A stretch of DNA of 64,000 nt from Flavobacterium flevense (GCF_900142775.1 NZ_FRCC01000011.1:26380-90379); one strand, 5' to 3'. Shown: positions 1 through 9,945, counted from the stretch's first letter. Notes: generated from the letters alone by a model not told the origin. Numbers and translations are program-made.

Positions 1-1
1 T

Positions 2-1060
2 GCCGGAGAATTAAAAACAAAACCAACACAGCATTCTGTAAAAACGCTGATGGAAAGCGGAATTAAAGCTGATATTCTGGTGTGTAGAACAGAACATGAA
101 CTTTCGCAGGAATTACGCAGTAAATTAGCTTTGTTTTGTAATGTAAAAAAAGAAGCAGTTATTCAGTCTATTGATGCTTCTACGATATATGAAGTGCCTA
201 ATTTAATGCTTGAAGAAGGATTAGATATTGTGGCTTTGAAAAAATTAGATTTACCTAAGAAAGCAGCTCCCGATTTAAAAACGTGGAATACTTTCTTAAA
301 AAGATTAAAAAGCCCAAAACATACTGTAAATATTGGTTTGATAGGGAAATATGTAGAAATGCAGGACTGTTACAAGTCTATTTTAGAAGCATTTATTCAT
401 TCGGGTGCAGCTAATGAAACTAAGGTAAATGTAGTTTCTATTCACTCCGAATATATTGATGAAGAAAATATCGCTGAAAAATTCAAAGATATTGATGCTA
501 TTCTTGTTGCTCCGGGTTTTGGAGAAAGAGGTATCGAAGGGAAAATTGCTGCAGTGCGTTATGCACGTGAAAACAAAATGCCTTTCTTCGGAATTTGTTT
601 GGGAATGCAAATGTCGGTTATTGAATATTCCAGAAATGTATTAGGATTATCAGAAGCGAATTCGACAGAAATGAACGATCAGACTTCACATCCGGTGGTT
701 AATTTAATGGAAGAGCAAAAAAATGTAACTGATAAAGGAGGAACAATGCGTCTTGGAGCTTGGAAATGCGAGATTAAGCCTAATACATTAGCGTACCAAA
801 TTTATGGTGAAACGACTATTTTTGAGCGCCACCGTCACCGTTATGAATACAATAGTGCCTACGTAGCCGATTTAGAAAAAGCAGGGTTGAAAGCTTCTGG
901 TGTGAATCCGGATACAGGATTAGTAGAAATTGTAGAGATTGAAGAGCATCCTTTCTTTATAGGGGTTCAGTACCATCCGGAATATAAAAGTACGGTAGCA
1001 AATCCACATCCTCTTTTTGTGAATTTTGTGGCTGCCGCTGTAAAAGCTAGAAAAAAATAA
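2..1060 (+). CDS. pyrG: CTP synthase, C-terminal part (5'-truncated by window edge)
   Basis: CTP synthase makes CTP from UTP, ATP and glutamine in the cytoplasm. Only the last 352 residues are present; the reading frame is open from base 2, so the gene starts before the window. The fragment begins inside the synthetase domain with the stretch GELKTKPTQHSVK, which is typical of the family. The class I glutamine amidotransferase domain follows, with the nucleophile elbow GICLGMQ (Cys codon near base 596) and the His/Glu pair in QYHPEY near base 970. Intact catalytic residues indicate a functional enzyme. yidC follows after 64 bases on the same strand and is probably co-transcribed. Confidence 0.97.
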   Translation, partial: AGELKTKPTQHSVKTLMESGIKADILVCRTEHELSQELRSKLALFCNVKKEAVIQSIDASTIYEVPNLMLEEGLDIVALKKLDLPKKAAPDLKTWNTFLKRLKSPKHTVNIGLIGKYVEMQDCYKSILEAFIHSGAANETKVNVVSIHSEYIDEENIAEKFKDIDAILVAPGFGERGIEGKIAAVRYARENKMPFFGICLGMQMSVIEYSRNVLGLSEANSTEMNDQTSHPVVNLMEEQKNVTDKGGTMRLGAWKCEIKPNTLAYQIYGETTIFERHRHRYEYNSAYVADLEKAGLKASGVNPDTGLVEIVEIEEHPFFIGVQYHPEYKSTVANPHPLFVNFVAAAVKARKK

Positions 1061-1124
1061 TAAAATATTCTGCGACAGAATAATATAATCGGACTCAATA
1101 AGTCACAAAATAATTTATATTAAA

Positions 1125-3020
1125 ATGGAAGAAAAAAAGTTTGACCCCAATTCGTTAATTGGTTTTGTATTGATTTTCGGTATATTGCTTTGGATTATGT
1201 ACCAAAACAAACCTTCTGAAGCGGAACTTGCTGCAGAAAAAGCCAAAAAAGAATTGGTTGTTAAAGAAGAAGCTAAACAGCAACAGGGTACTGCAAAATT
1301 AGCAGCTGCCCCAGTAGCAACAAATGATACTTTGCAATTAGCTAAACTGCAAAAAACCTTAGGTAGCTTTGCTTATTCGGCAACATTACCAAGTGCTAAA
1401 GAGGAGTTTACTACTATCGAAAACAAATTAGTTAAGCTTAAAATAGCCAATAAAGGAGGTTATATCGCTGAAGCAACCCTGAAAAATTTTGAACGTACTA
1501 AAAAAGGATCAGGTGAGTTAGTAAAATTAATTAAAGACAATAATGCACAGTTTAATTTAGAATTAGCCACTGCTGATAACCATACTTTAAACACTAAAGA
1601 ACTTTATTTTGAACCAACGTTGACAAAAAATGGGGAAGACCAAATTTTGACAATGCGTTTAAAAGCGGCTCCTAATGCCTATTTAGAATATAAATATGTA
1701 TTAAAAGCAAATGATTATATGCTGGATTTTGATATTCAGACACAAGGATTGAGCAGTATTTTAAAAACAGCTAAACCATTACAGTTAGAATGGGAATTTA
1801 AAACCTATACTAACGAAAAAAGTATTTCTTACGAAAACCGTTATTCTGAAATCTATTTTGAATACGAAGATGGTAAGAGCGACTATTTAGGTCAGGGACA
1901 GGATAAAACAGAAACTGCCGAAGATGTGAGTTATGTAGCATACAAGCAACATTTCTTTTCTTCTATTTTATTATCGTCAACTCCATTTAAAACAGCTGAA
2001 TTGTACTCTAATAATTTAGTGAATGATGAAGAGGTTGATACTACTTTTACCAAACATTTCAAGGCGGTAATGCCATTGGCTTTCAAAAATGGAGAGATTG
2101 ATCAAAAAATGAATTGGTATTATGGTCCTACGGATTATAAATTATTAAAATCGTATGACAGAAACTTAGAAGACATCGTAGCCTTAGGCTGGGGAATTTT
2201 TGGATGGATTAACCGTCATTTATTTATTCCAATGTATGGTTTTTTAAGTATGTTTATTTCACAGGGATGGGCGATTGTATTGTTTACTATTTTAGTAAAA
2301 TTACTGATGTCTCCGATTACTTATAAGTCATTCCTTTCACAGGCAAAAATGAAGGTATTGCGTCCTGAAATCACTGAAATTAGTGAAAAATATAAGGATG
2401 AACCAATGAAAAAGCAACAGGAAACAATGAAGTTGTACAACAAAGCCGGTGTAAACCCAATGGCAGGTTGTGTGCCCGGTTTGCTGCAAATGCCTGTTTT
2501 TTATGCTTTATTCCAATTTTTTCCATCAGCTATTGAGTTGAGACAAAAAGGATTTTTATGGGCAGATGATTTATCTTCATTTGATTCGGTTTATAAATTA
2601 CCGTTCCATATTCCTGCTTATGGAGATCATATTAGTTTGTTCCCTATTTTAGCTTCTATCGCTATTTTCTTTTACATGAAAATGACCACCGGAGATCAGC
2701 AAATGGCGACACCACAACAAGAAGGAATGCCTGATATGGCTAAGATGATGAAAATAATGGTGTATATTTCGCCATTAATGATGTTGTTGTTCTTTAACAG
2801 TTATGCGTCAGGATTGAGTTTGTATTATTTTATTTCTAATACCATTACAATCGGAATCATGTTAGTAATTAAAAATTACATCATTGATAGTGATAAGATT
2901 CACGCTCAAATTCAGGAAAACAAAAAGAAAGAGCCTAAGAAACAAAGTAAGTTTCAACAAAAGCTTCAGGAAGCTATGGCACAACAGGAAGCTATGAAAG
3001 CGCAAAAGAAAAAGAAATAA
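1125..3020 (+). CDS. yidC: Membrane protein insertase YidC
   Basis: YidC inserts and folds inner-membrane proteins, alone or with Sec. The 631-residue protein has an N-terminal membrane anchor (about residues 12-26), a large periplasmic domain (about 60-350), and the conserved 60KD_IMP insertase core (about 355-600) with several hydrophobic segments. This is the Gram-negative long form. The tail (about 600-631) is rich in Lys and Gln, as expected for a ribosome-binding C-terminus. It starts 64 bases after pyrG and ends just before a strong hairpin terminator. Confidence 0.96.
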   Translation: MEEKKFDPNSLIGFVLIFGILLWIMYQNKPSEAELAAEKAKKELVVKEEAKQQQGTAKLAAAPVATNDTLQLAKLQKTLGSFAYSATLPSAKEEFTTIENKLVKLKIANKGGYIAEATLKNFERTKKGSGELVKLIKDNNAQFNLELATADNHTLNTKELYFEPTLTKNGEDQILTMRLKAAPNAYLEYKYVLKANDYMLDFDIQTQGLSSILKTAKPLQLEWEFKTYTNEKSISYENRYSEIYFEYEDGKSDYLGQGQDKTETAEDVSYVAYKQHFFSSILLSSTPFKTAELYSNNLVNDEEVDTTFTKHFKAVMPLAFKNGEIDQKMNWYYGPTDYKLLKSYDRNLEDIVALGWGIFGWINRHLFIPMYGFLSMFISQGWAIVLFTILVKLLMSPITYKSFLSQAKMKVLRPEITEISEKYKDEPMKKQQETMKLYNKAGVNPMAGCVPGLLQMPVFYALFQFFPSAIELRQKGFLWADDLSSFDSVYKLPFHIPAYGDHISLFPILASIAIFFYMKMTTGDQQMATPQQEGMPDMAKMMKIMVYISPLMMLLFFNSYASGLSLYYFISNTITIGIMLVIKNYIIDSDKIHAQIQENKKKEPKKQSKFQQKLQEAMAQQEAMKAQKKKK

Positions 3021-3028
3021 TATAAAGT

Positions 3029-3059
3029 AAAAAAAGCTCTCTAATTGAGAGCTTTTTTT
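3029..3059 (+). terminator. Rho-independent terminator after yidC
   Basis: AAAAAAGCTCTC, a 5-base loop, then GAGAGC and a run of T. The A-run on the other side lets it also serve the convergent fasciclin gene, whose stop codon lies a few bases away. Confidence 0.85.
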
Positions 3060-3066
3060 ATGGTTT

Positions 3067-4026
3067 TTAATTTAAGTTAGGTAACAAAACCTTGTCAATG
3101 ACATGAATGACACCATTCGAGCATTGTACATCTGTAGCGGTAATATTTGAAATCCTGTTATTGAAGTCTTTTATTTTAGCACCTCCGGCCAATTGAACGG
3201 TGAAGGTTTGTGGAGTTTGTAGTGTATTAACCACTTGTCCTTCGGTTAAACTTGCAGCTAAAATATTTCCATTTACAACATGATACTGCAATACTTTAGT
3301 CAAATTGGCAGCTGAAACTCCTGCAATTCCTCCTGGAGCTAGTTCTGTATTCAATGCAGTAAAGGCAGCATTTGTTGGTGCAAATACTGTAAAAGGACCT
3401 GTTCCTGATAAAATACTAACAAAGTCAGGTTGACCTGCTCCGGTTAAAGCTCCTACTAATGAAGTAAAGTTAGGATTAGCAATTGCATGTGTAACAATCG
3501 TAGGCAAATTGATTACAGCATCAACCACATGTATTACTCCATTAGAAGCCATTACATCAGCAGTTGTTACTTTGGCTACTCCGTTTAATTTTACTCCAGA
3601 TGTCAAATCCACATACATACTCATGGTGTTGGTTCCTGATGTGGCACTTGTGGCCAGTGTTTTAACATATCCCGTCGTTAAATCAGAGGATTCTACTTTG
3701 CCGCTAACAACATGATTTAATAAAATTTGTGTTAACACATCCTTAGGTACATCATTAATTGTTGCATAAGGAGTTGATGCTAAAAATGCTGTAAAAGCAG
3801 CATCTGTAGGAGCAAATACTGTAAAAGGACCTGAGCTTTTTAGTGTTGTGGCTAAATCAGCACGTGTTAAAGCTTTTACTAAAATGCTAAGGTTGGGATT
3901 TTTAACTGCTAATCCAGTTATCGTATTGTCAACTGGTTTTGGATTGTCGTCATTATCGCAGGATACCATTAATGATAAAAATGCAATACACGCCAGGGCA
4001 ATTCTAAATTTTGATACAATTTTCAT
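3067..4026 (-). CDS. Lipoprotein with two fasciclin (FAS1) domains
   Basis: The 319-residue protein has a lipoprotein signal peptide ending in LMVSC (Cys23), followed by DNDDN, an acidic stretch like the Bacteroidota surface-lipoprotein export signal. Two FAS1 domains follow (about 40-175 and 178-318). Each contains the repeated pattern GPFTVFAPTDAAF or GPFTVFAPTNAAF near its start and GVIHVVDAV or GVIHVIDKV near its end. FAS1 domains act in adhesion and surface interactions, so a surface-exposed adhesive role is likely, but the ligand is unknown. It is monocistronic and convergent with yidC. Confidence 0.9.
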   Translation of the reverse strand: MKIVSKFRIALACIAFLSLMVSCDNDDNPKPVDNTITGLAVKNPNLSILVKALTRADLATTLKSSGPFTVFAPTDAAFTAFLASTPYATINDVPKDVLTQILLNHVVSGKVESSDLTTGYVKTLATSATSGTNTMSMYVDLTSGVKLNGVAKVTTADVMASNGVIHVVDAVINLPTIVTHAIANPNFTSLVGALTGAGQPDFVSILSGTGPFTVFAPTNAAFTALNTELAPGGIAGVSAANLTKVLQYHVVNGNILAASLTEGQVVNTLQTPQTFTVQLAGGAKIKDFNNRISNITATDVQCSNGVIHVIDKVLLPNLN

Positions 4027-4354
4027 AGTTTTCTTGTTTTTATAGTTGTTGTTAATTTGTTTAAAGTTAATTAATAAACGTTAAACAAAAATTATTTTAT
4101 AATTTGATTAATAGTTGTTTAAGGCATAGAATATTATTTTTTCATTGATAACAAGGATTTTTGTTTAGTATAATCTTTAATTGATTAAACAAAATATCGT
4201 ACAGATTAATTCTTGTTTCTAATAGCCATTTAGTAAATTTGATTCCCCGAATTGCTTCAGTCAGATTATTGTTTTGACGGAGATTAAAAAACAGTTTGGC
4301 TCAGTCTTAATGAAGTCTTTAAAATAATAATCGTTAAAAATTAAATTTGACCAA
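4027..4354. other. Intergenic region between divergent fasciclin and YwqK-like genes
   Basis: This AT-rich 328-base stretch must hold promoters for both divergent genes. A TAAATTTG box (4342-4349) sits only 5 bases before the ATG at 4355, too close for a normal leader, so its role is doubtful. No small gene, RNA or long palindrome was seen. Confidence 0.4.
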
Positions 4355-5053
4355 ATGATAAAAAAAAGCTTGTTACTCTTTTTGTTCTGCACAACACTAA
4401 TGGCGCAAACAGGAATTAATCAATTTGATGGTGAGCAAAAAAAAGATGGCGTTTGGAAAGGGGTTTATCCGGAATCCAAAAGACCGCGTTACGAAGGAAC
4501 TTTTTCGCATGGTAAAGAAGTAGGCGAATTCAAATTTTTTGATGATACTAAAGCAGGAACCATTATTGCAACCCGCACTTTTAATCCAAATGATAATGCA
4601 GCTTATACTGTTTTTTATGATCAAAATAAAAATAAAGTCAGCGAGGGTAAAGTAGTCAATAAAATGTTTGAAGGCGAATGGAAATACTATCACAAGGCAT
4701 CTAAAACCATTATGACCATTGAGCATTATAAAAATGGTAAATTAGAAGGATTGCGTTCTGTGTTTTTTCCAAGTGGAAAAATTGCAGAAGAAACTTATTA
4801 TAAAGCAGGTTTGAAAAATGGCAGTTCTAAAAAATATTCTGAAAAAGGATTTGTTTTAGAAGAAGCTGCTTTTAAAAATGATCAATATGATGGCGATGCT
4901 GTTTTTAGAGATGTAGATAACAATATCGTTTCAAAAGGTAAATTTACTAATGGAAAGAAAACCGGCATTTGGCAATTTTTCGAAAATGGAAAATTAATAT
5001 CAGAAGAGAATGTGAATTCTTCTAAAAAAGCAGATTCCGTCAAAACAAAGTGA
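4355..5053 (+). CDS. Secreted MORN-repeat-variant protein (YwqK-like)
   Basis: The 232-residue protein has an N-terminal signal peptide (MIKKSLLLFLFCTTLMAQ). It continues as a series of about 23-residue repeats of the form 'Y-x-n-G-x-x-x-G-x-(F/W)', for example YEGTFSHGKEVGEF, YKNGKLEGL and FTNGKKTGIWQFFENGKL. These are MORN-variant repeats of the YwqK type. Such proteins are common in Bacteroidota and mostly uncharacterised; some relatives are annotated as antitoxins, but no toxin gene lies next to this one. It is probably periplasmic or outer-membrane associated. It stands alone, 143 bases before the mnmA promoter. Confidence 0.75.
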   Translation: MIKKSLLLFLFCTTLMAQTGINQFDGEQKKDGVWKGVYPESKRPRYEGTFSHGKEVGEFKFFDDTKAGTIIATRTFNPNDNAAYTVFYDQNKNKVSEGKVVNKMFEGEWKYYHKASKTIMTIEHYKNGKLEGLRSVFFPSGKIAEETYYKAGLKNGSSKKYSEKGFVLEEAAFKNDQYDGDAVFRDVDNNIVSKGKFTNGKKTGIWQFFENGKLISEENVNSSKKADSVKTK

Positions 5054-5198
5054 TTTTTTTGTTTCTCTTTTCATCAAGCAAAAAAGAAAATTATTAAAGA
5101 TGATTCTATTATATAAAATGTTTGAATAGACTTTAGATAATTACCTAACCGCTTTATAATTAACAAAGCTTAGGGATAGAAATCCTTTTAAAACTTTG

Positions 5199-5206
5199 TA
5201 CCTTTG
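5199..5206 (+). promoter_or_regulatory. Bacteroidota -7 box (TACCTTTG) for mnmA
   Basis: Exact match to TAnnTTTG, placed 25 bases before the ATG at 5232 within ACTTTGTACCTTTG. Similar strings precede pepD and the NDH-2 gene. The predicted transcription start near 5213 rules out an upstream alternative start at 5196. Confidence 0.75.
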
Positions 5207-5231
5207 CAGCCTTATAAAAAGAAATTTTAGA

Positions 5232-6419
5232 ATGAAACGTGTTGTAGTAGGACTTTCTGGTGGTGTAGATTCAAGCGTTGCAGCTTATTTGTTGCAACAA
5301 CAAGGTTATGAAGTTATTGGGCTTTTTATGAAAAACTGGCATGATGATTCGGTAACGATATCTAATGATTGCCCGTGGTTAGAAGACAGTAATGATGCTT
5401 TGTTAGTAGCTGAAAAGCTGGGAATTCCGTTTCAAACCGTTGATTTAAGCGAACAATACAAGGAAAAAATCGTTGATTATATGTTCAACGAATATGAAAA
5501 AGGAAGAACTCCTAATCCAGATGTACTTTGTAATCGCGAGATAAAATTTGATGTTTTCATGAAAATCGCCTTAAGCCTGGGAGCCGATTATGTGGCTACA
5601 GGACATTATTGTCGCAAAAGTGAAATTAATGTTGACGGAAAACCGGTTTACCAATTGCTGGCCGGTGTTGATAACAACAAAGATCAATCGTATTTTTTGT
5701 GCCAATTATCACAAGAACAATTAGCCAAAGCGCTTTTTCCTATTGGTGAATTAACGAAACCTCAGGTTAGAGAAATTGCAGCCGAAATGGAATTAGTTAC
5801 TGCCGAAAAGAAAGATTCTCAAGGATTGTGTTTTATTGGTAAAGTACGTCTTCCGGAATTTTTACAACAAAAATTACAGCCAAAACCCGGAATAATTGTC
5901 CAAATTGATAAAGATAATTCCGTTTATAACATCGCAATTCCTAAAGGATTATCTGATGAAGAAACTTTGTCTCTGGCAGCAAGTCCTATTCAATATACAG
6001 CGGATATGGGTAAAACCGTTGGCAGGCATCAGGGAGCACATTATTTCACTATTGGTCAGCGAAAAGGCTTAAATGTAGGCGGTACAGCCGAGGGGTTGTT
6101 TGTAATTGCAACTGATGTAGATTCGAATATTATTTATACCGGAATGGGAAGTCATCATCCGGGTTTGTTCAGGAAAGCCTTATTTGTAGAAAAATCTGAA
6201 GTGCATTGGATTCGGGAAGATTTGGCTCTTGCCAATGGAGAAACGATGAAAATAATGGCCAGAATTCGTTACAGACAGCCATTGCAAGAAGCTACTTTGC
6301 ATCAATTTGCATCCGGAATGTATGTTTCTTTTGAAGAACCACAGTCGGCAATAACCGAAGGTCAGTTTGTAGCCTGGTATCAGGATGATGAATTGTTAGG
6401 TTCCGGTGTGATTTCGTAG
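5232..6419 (+). CDS. mnmA: tRNA-specific 2-thiouridylase MnmA
   Basis: MnmA adds sulfur at position 2 of the wobble uridine (U34) in tRNAs for Lys, Glu and Gln, using ATP and a sulfur relay. The 395-residue protein has the PP-loop GLSGGVDSS (residues 8-16) and the catalytic cysteine pair Cys100 (NPDVLCN) and Cys200 (DSQGLCF). The C-terminal beta-barrel that binds the tRNA follows. Length and motifs are normal for the family. The ATG at 5232 is chosen because an upstream TTG would lie inside the promoter box. A hairpin terminator follows at 6449. Confidence 0.96.
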   Translation: MKRVVVGLSGGVDSSVAAYLLQQQGYEVIGLFMKNWHDDSVTISNDCPWLEDSNDALLVAEKLGIPFQTVDLSEQYKEKIVDYMFNEYEKGRTPNPDVLCNREIKFDVFMKIALSLGADYVATGHYCRKSEINVDGKPVYQLLAGVDNNKDQSYFLCQLSQEQLAKALFPIGELTKPQVREIAAEMELVTAEKKDSQGLCFIGKVRLPEFLQQKLQPKPGIIVQIDKDNSVYNIAIPKGLSDEETLSLAASPIQYTADMGKTVGRHQGAHYFTIGQRKGLNVGGTAEGLFVIATDVDSNIIYTGMGSHHPGLFRKALFVEKSEVHWIREDLALANGETMKIMARIRYRQPLQEATLHQFASGMYVSFEEPQSAITEGQFVAWYQDDELLGSGVIS

Positions 6420-6448
6420 TGTTACTTTCGAAAAAAAATAATAAATTT

Positions 6449-6487
6449 AAGTGATTAATTCTGTTACAGGTTAATCACTTTTTTTTT
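6449..6487 (+). terminator. Rho-independent terminator after mnmA
   Basis: The perfect 10-bp stem AAGTGATTAA / TTAATCACTT has a 12-base loop and is followed by a run of T. The T-run ends only 12 bases before the next start codon, so the following gene probably relies on read-through or a promoter overlapping this hairpin. Confidence 0.85.
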
Positions 6488-6499
6488 AATGGTATCACT

Positions 6500-8113
6500 A
6501 TGAAAAAGTTTCGTTTGTTATTTTTACTATTGTTCCCCCTTTTCGTTTTTTCCCAGGAAGAAGCCTGGGTGTATTTTAATGCTAAAGAAAAGGAACAGGA
6601 ATTTTACAGCAATCCGTTAAAAATGCTTTCACAACGAGCTCTGGACAGACGAAGTACTCAAAATATAGCTTTGGATTTTAAAGATGTTCCCATAAGTGAA
6701 AATTTTATTAGTATCCTAAAAAAAGTTTCGGGAATCCAAATTATGGCTACGTCCAAATGGATGAATGCCATTCATATCAGAGGTTCTCAGAATGCTGTTA
6801 ATTCATTAAAAAATTATGATTTTGTATCCAAAATAGAATTTGCCGCTAACACTTTGAATCCAACTAATATAGTATCAAAAGCCAGCATTCCGAAAAATAA
6901 GAGACTAAAAAAGGAGAAGTCTGTTTTTGCTAACAAGGAAACGGCTGATTTACAAATAAAAATGCTGAACGGACAGGTTTTGCATCAGCACCATTATACC
7001 GGTTCAGGAAAAATAATTGCAGTACTGGATGCCGGTTTTCTGGGAGTTGATAAAGCGGTTCCGTTTAAACAGTTGAGAGATAATAATCAAATTTTAGGAG
7101 CTTATAATTTTGTAAACAGAAATGATGCTGTTTATACTCAGGATTCGCATGGCACCAATGTGCTTTCAACAATGGCTGCTTATACTGAAAATTCGTTAAT
7201 TGGGACAGCAATTGACGCTTCGTATTACTTGTTTGTTACCGAAGATGTAAGTGTCGAAAATCCGGTGGAAGAATCATTATGGGTGGAAGCGGCTGAAAAA
7301 GCAGACAGTTTAGGAGTTGATATTATAAACAGTTCGTTAGGTTACACGGAGTTTGATAACCCCGCTTATAATCATACTTATGAACAAAGAAATGGGAGTA
7401 CGGCTTTTATTTCTAAAGCTGCCGAAATTGCTTTTAGCCGTGGAATGCTCGTTGTTGTTTCAGCAGGTAATGAAGGAACTACAAAGGATCCCTATATTGT
7501 AACTCCGGCTGATGCTCCTTCGGTTATCGCAGTTGGAGCAGTTGATGAAAATAAAAATCGGGTAAATTTCAGCTCAGTTGGCCCCACATTTGACGGCAGA
7601 ATAAAACCGGATATTATGGCTTTAGGGCAAAATACGGTTGTTTCAGATGAGAATGGAAATAGTGTTTATCTAAGTGGAAGTTCTTTTTCGGCTCCTCTCA
7701 TTTCCGGAATGCTAGCCTGTTTGTGGCAGGCTTATCCGGAGAAAACAAATCAGGAAATAAAAAAAATACTGCTTGAATCTTCTACTAATTATAGTACTCC
7801 GGATAATCAATACGGTTACGGAATTCCCGATTTTAAATTGGCTTTAGCTAACAAAGCTAATTCAGGAGACGAAAATCTGCAGTATTTTGTAGCCTATCCC
7901 AATCCTGCATCTGATGCTGTTTCAGTTCATTTTCCTGCTGATTTTAATAAAGGAAAAATGTTTTTTTATAATGTCCTTGGGCAAAAAGTTTTAGAAAGAA
8001 AGATATTGGATTTAGAAACTAATTTTTCTGTAGCACCCTTAAGCAACGGACTTTATTTTTATAAAATTGAATCCGATTTCTTTTCCAGATATGGGAAAAT
8101 AATTAAAAATTGA
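6500..8113 (+). CDS. Subtilisin-like (S8) serine protease with T9SS sorting domain
   Basis: This 537-residue secreted protease has a signal peptide (1-18), a propeptide-like region (20-150) and an S8 catalytic domain. The triad is Asp177 (AVLDAGF), His217 (DSHGTN) and Ser395 (SGSSFSAP), with the oxyanion Asn324 (SAGNEG). The last ~72 residues (465-537) match the type A C-terminal sorting domain of type IX secretion substrates: YPNPASD near the start, NVLGQKV in the middle and LSNGLYFYKI near the end. It should therefore be exported by T9SS and anchored at or released from the cell surface. The substrate is unknown. The next gene starts 5 bases after its stop, suggesting co-transcription. Confidence 0.93.
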   Translation: MKKFRLLFLLLFPLFVFSQEEAWVYFNAKEKEQEFYSNPLKMLSQRALDRRSTQNIALDFKDVPISENFISILKKVSGIQIMATSKWMNAIHIRGSQNAVNSLKNYDFVSKIEFAANTLNPTNIVSKASIPKNKRLKKEKSVFANKETADLQIKMLNGQVLHQHHYTGSGKIIAVLDAGFLGVDKAVPFKQLRDNNQILGAYNFVNRNDAVYTQDSHGTNVLSTMAAYTENSLIGTAIDASYYLFVTEDVSVENPVEESLWVEAAEKADSLGVDIINSSLGYTEFDNPAYNHTYEQRNGSTAFISKAAEIAFSRGMLVVVSAGNEGTTKDPYIVTPADAPSVIAVGAVDENKNRVNFSSVGPTFDGRIKPDIMALGQNTVVSDENGNSVYLSGSSFSAPLISGMLACLWQAYPEKTNQEIKKILLESSTNYSTPDNQYGYGIPDFKLALANKANSGDENLQYFVAYPNPASDAVSVHFPADFNKGKMFFYNVLGQKVLERKILDLETNFSVAPLSNGLYFYKIESDFFSRYGKIIKN

Positions 8114-8118
8114 TTGTA

Positions 8119-9063
8119 ATGAACAGGATAACAACACTTTTTGAGATACAATATCCGTTAATTCAAGCCGGAATGGTTTGGGTAAGCGGATACAAACTAG
8201 CCAGTGCAGTGAGTAATGCCGGAGGTTTAGGATTAATAGGTGCAGGCTCGATGTATCCTGAGGTTTTAAGAGAACATATTAGGAAATGTAAAAAAGCAAC
8301 GGCTAAACCTTTTGGGGTTAATATTCCTATGTTATATCCTAATATTGAAGAAATCATGCAGATTATTATCGAAGAAGGAGTCCGGATTGTATTTACGTCC
8401 GCAGGGAATCCGATGACCTGGACACCTTACTTAAAAGATCATGGAATTACGGTAGTTCATGTGGTGAGCAGTACTAAATTTGCATTAAAAGCACAACAGG
8501 CAGGAGTAGATGCTATTGTCGCCGAAGGTTTTGAAGCCGGAGGACATAATGGTCGGGATGAAACGACTACTTTTACTTTAATTCCGATGGTGAAAGAACA
8601 AATAAAAATTCCTATTATTGCAGCTGGCGGAATCGCTACCGGAAACGGAATGCTTGCAGCTATGATTCTGGGAGCAGATGCTGTTCAGGTAGGAAGCAGG
8701 TTTGCTGCTTCGACAGAATCTTCGGCACATGATAATTTTAAAAAAATAATTCTGGATACAAAGGAAGGCGGTACACAATTAACATTGAAAGAACTGACTC
8801 CTGTGAGATTGATAAAGAATAAGTTTTTTGAAGACATTCAGGAATTGTATACCCAATGTCCCACTAAAGAGGATTTGTGCGGATTATTAGGAAGAGCCCG
8901 AGCCAAGAAAGGTATTTTTGAAGGAGATGTGGTTGAAGGAGAATTAGAAATAGGTCAGATAGCCGGATTAATTCACGATATAAAGTCCGCTCAAACCATT
9001 GTTTTAGACATGATGCAGGAATATGAATTTGCTAAAAAGCAAGTTGCCAATTTTTTATTTTAA
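8119..9063 (+). CDS. Nitronate monooxygenase / FabK-like FMN enzyme
   Basis: The 314-residue TIM-barrel flavoprotein belongs to the 2-nitropropane dioxygenase family. The N-terminus (QYPLIQAGMVWVSG) is the usual first strand with FMN contacts. EGFEAGGHNG around residue 140 carries the family's conserved His, and the phosphate-binding segments AAGGIATG and ADAVQVGSRF follow. The biochemical role is either oxidation of nitronates or an enoyl-ACP-reductase-like activity; sequence alone does not decide. The ATG at 8119 is preferred over a TTG at 8110 because the latter overlaps the stop codon of the preceding protease gene. Confidence 0.85.
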   Translation: MNRITTLFEIQYPLIQAGMVWVSGYKLASAVSNAGGLGLIGAGSMYPEVLREHIRKCKKATAKPFGVNIPMLYPNIEEIMQIIIEEGVRIVFTSAGNPMTWTPYLKDHGITVVHVVSSTKFALKAQQAGVDAIVAEGFEAGGHNGRDETTTFTLIPMVKEQIKIPIIAAGGIATGNGMLAAMILGADAVQVGSRFAASTESSAHDNFKKIILDTKEGGTQLTLKELTPVRLIKNKFFEDIQELYTQCPTKEDLCGLLGRARAKKGIFEGDVVEGELEIGQIAGLIHDIKSAQTIVLDMMQEYEFAKKQVANFLF

Positions 9064-9074
9064 ATAAGTCAAAA

Positions 9075-9494
9075 ATGACACAAAAAAAATGCTTTTATTT
9101 TTACATCTGTTTATTGTTTTTTACAATGGGTTTGCAGCAATCTTACAGTCAGGTATATCGATTCAAAACTTCGGGTTTTAGTGTTTTGGAAAAAAATGAA
9201 AAAGGAAAATGGGGGAAATGGTCTGATCTGGGATTAGTAAATATCACTGTTACTTTAGATACTGATAAAAACAGGATTGTAGTATATTCTCAAAATATTC
9301 AATTGTACAATATAGTAGTCTATCAGCCGGAATCAGAGTCTGAAAGTGATTTAGTGTATTCCTTTACTTGTAAAGACAATGATGGTGTTGATTGTACCCT
9401 TTCTATCATCACCCGAAAAAAGCAGGAAAACCGAAAACAATTATATATCACTTATCCGGATCATGTGATTGTGTATAATATTTTTACGATGTAA
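9075..9494 (+). CDS. Small secreted protein of unknown function
   Basis: The 139-residue product has an N-terminal signal peptide ending near QQSYS (residues 22-26). A compact beta-rich stretch follows, with alternating hydrophobic residues (VNITVTLD, NRIVVYSQ, YNIVVYQP). The start lies 11 bases after the nitronate monooxygenase stop codon, which suggests the end of a three-gene run. I do not recognise a named family. The two Cys in the C-terminal half (FTCKDNDGVDCTLS) could form a disulfide. Confidence 0.7.
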   Translation: MTQKKCFYFYICLLFFTMGLQQSYSQVYRFKTSGFSVLEKNEKGKWGKWSDLGLVNITVTLDTDKNRIVVYSQNIQLYNIVVYQPESESESDLVYSFTCKDNDGVDCTLSIITRKKQENRKQLYITYPDHVIVYNIFTM

Positions 9495-9504
9495 AATCGG
9501 AACA

Positions 9505-9945
9505 TTATTCGATTTCAATATCCTTTATAAACTCATCATATTCCAGATAAAAACGCTCCAGAGCATCCATTTTTTCATTAAAAAAATCAAAAATACTGTC
9601 CCAGTAATTACGGTTGCTGAAACCAACGCCTGATTTTTCAACCCAAATCCTGCTAATGGTCTTTCCATTTTCCAAAACATAGTCTTTTTCAAAAACTAAA
9701 TCAGTGATGAATTCTTCTTCTAAGATGTTTTTTAAAGCTTCCAGTTTTTCAAAATAAGCAATTCGTTTTTCAGTATTGCGATGTTCGATATCAATCAAAA
9801 CCTGAGCTTTTTTATTATCCACATAAAATTTAAAAGAGAAGTCCTTAATCTTAGTGTCGTATAAAAGCCATTTTCGAGGATGTTTTTCGGCAAATGTTAC
9901 CCAGAATTCTCGTTTTAACCGTTGCGTTTCTTCTTTACTATACAT
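9505..9945 (-). CDS. DUF4268 domain protein
   Basis: This 146-residue cytoplasmic protein matches the pattern of DUF4268: an N-terminal FWVTFAEKHPRKWLLYDTK segment, a central KAQVLIDIEH strand and a WVEKSG turn near residue 108. The fold has been linked to nuclease-like proteins, and longer relatives occur in restriction-type proteins, but no catalytic role is established for the short form. It is convergent with the preceding secreted protein, with 10 bases between stops. Confidence 0.75.
   Translation of the reverse strand: MYSKEETQRLKREFWVTFAEKHPRKWLLYDTKIKDFSFKFYVDNKKAQVLIDIEHRNTEKRIAYFEKLEALKNILEEEFITDLVFEKDYVLENGKTISRIWVEKSGVGFSNRNYWDSIFDFFNEKMDALERFYLEYDEFIKDIEIE

Noticed and set aside
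4342..4349. TAAATTTG as promoter of the YwqK-like gene
   Set aside because: Only 5 bases before the ATG; it would produce a leaderless RNA, and the match can occur by chance in AT-rich DNA.
5196..5231. Upstream TTG start for mnmA
   Set aside because: It overlaps the -7 promoter box, so the transcript would not contain it; the conserved N-terminus begins at 5232.
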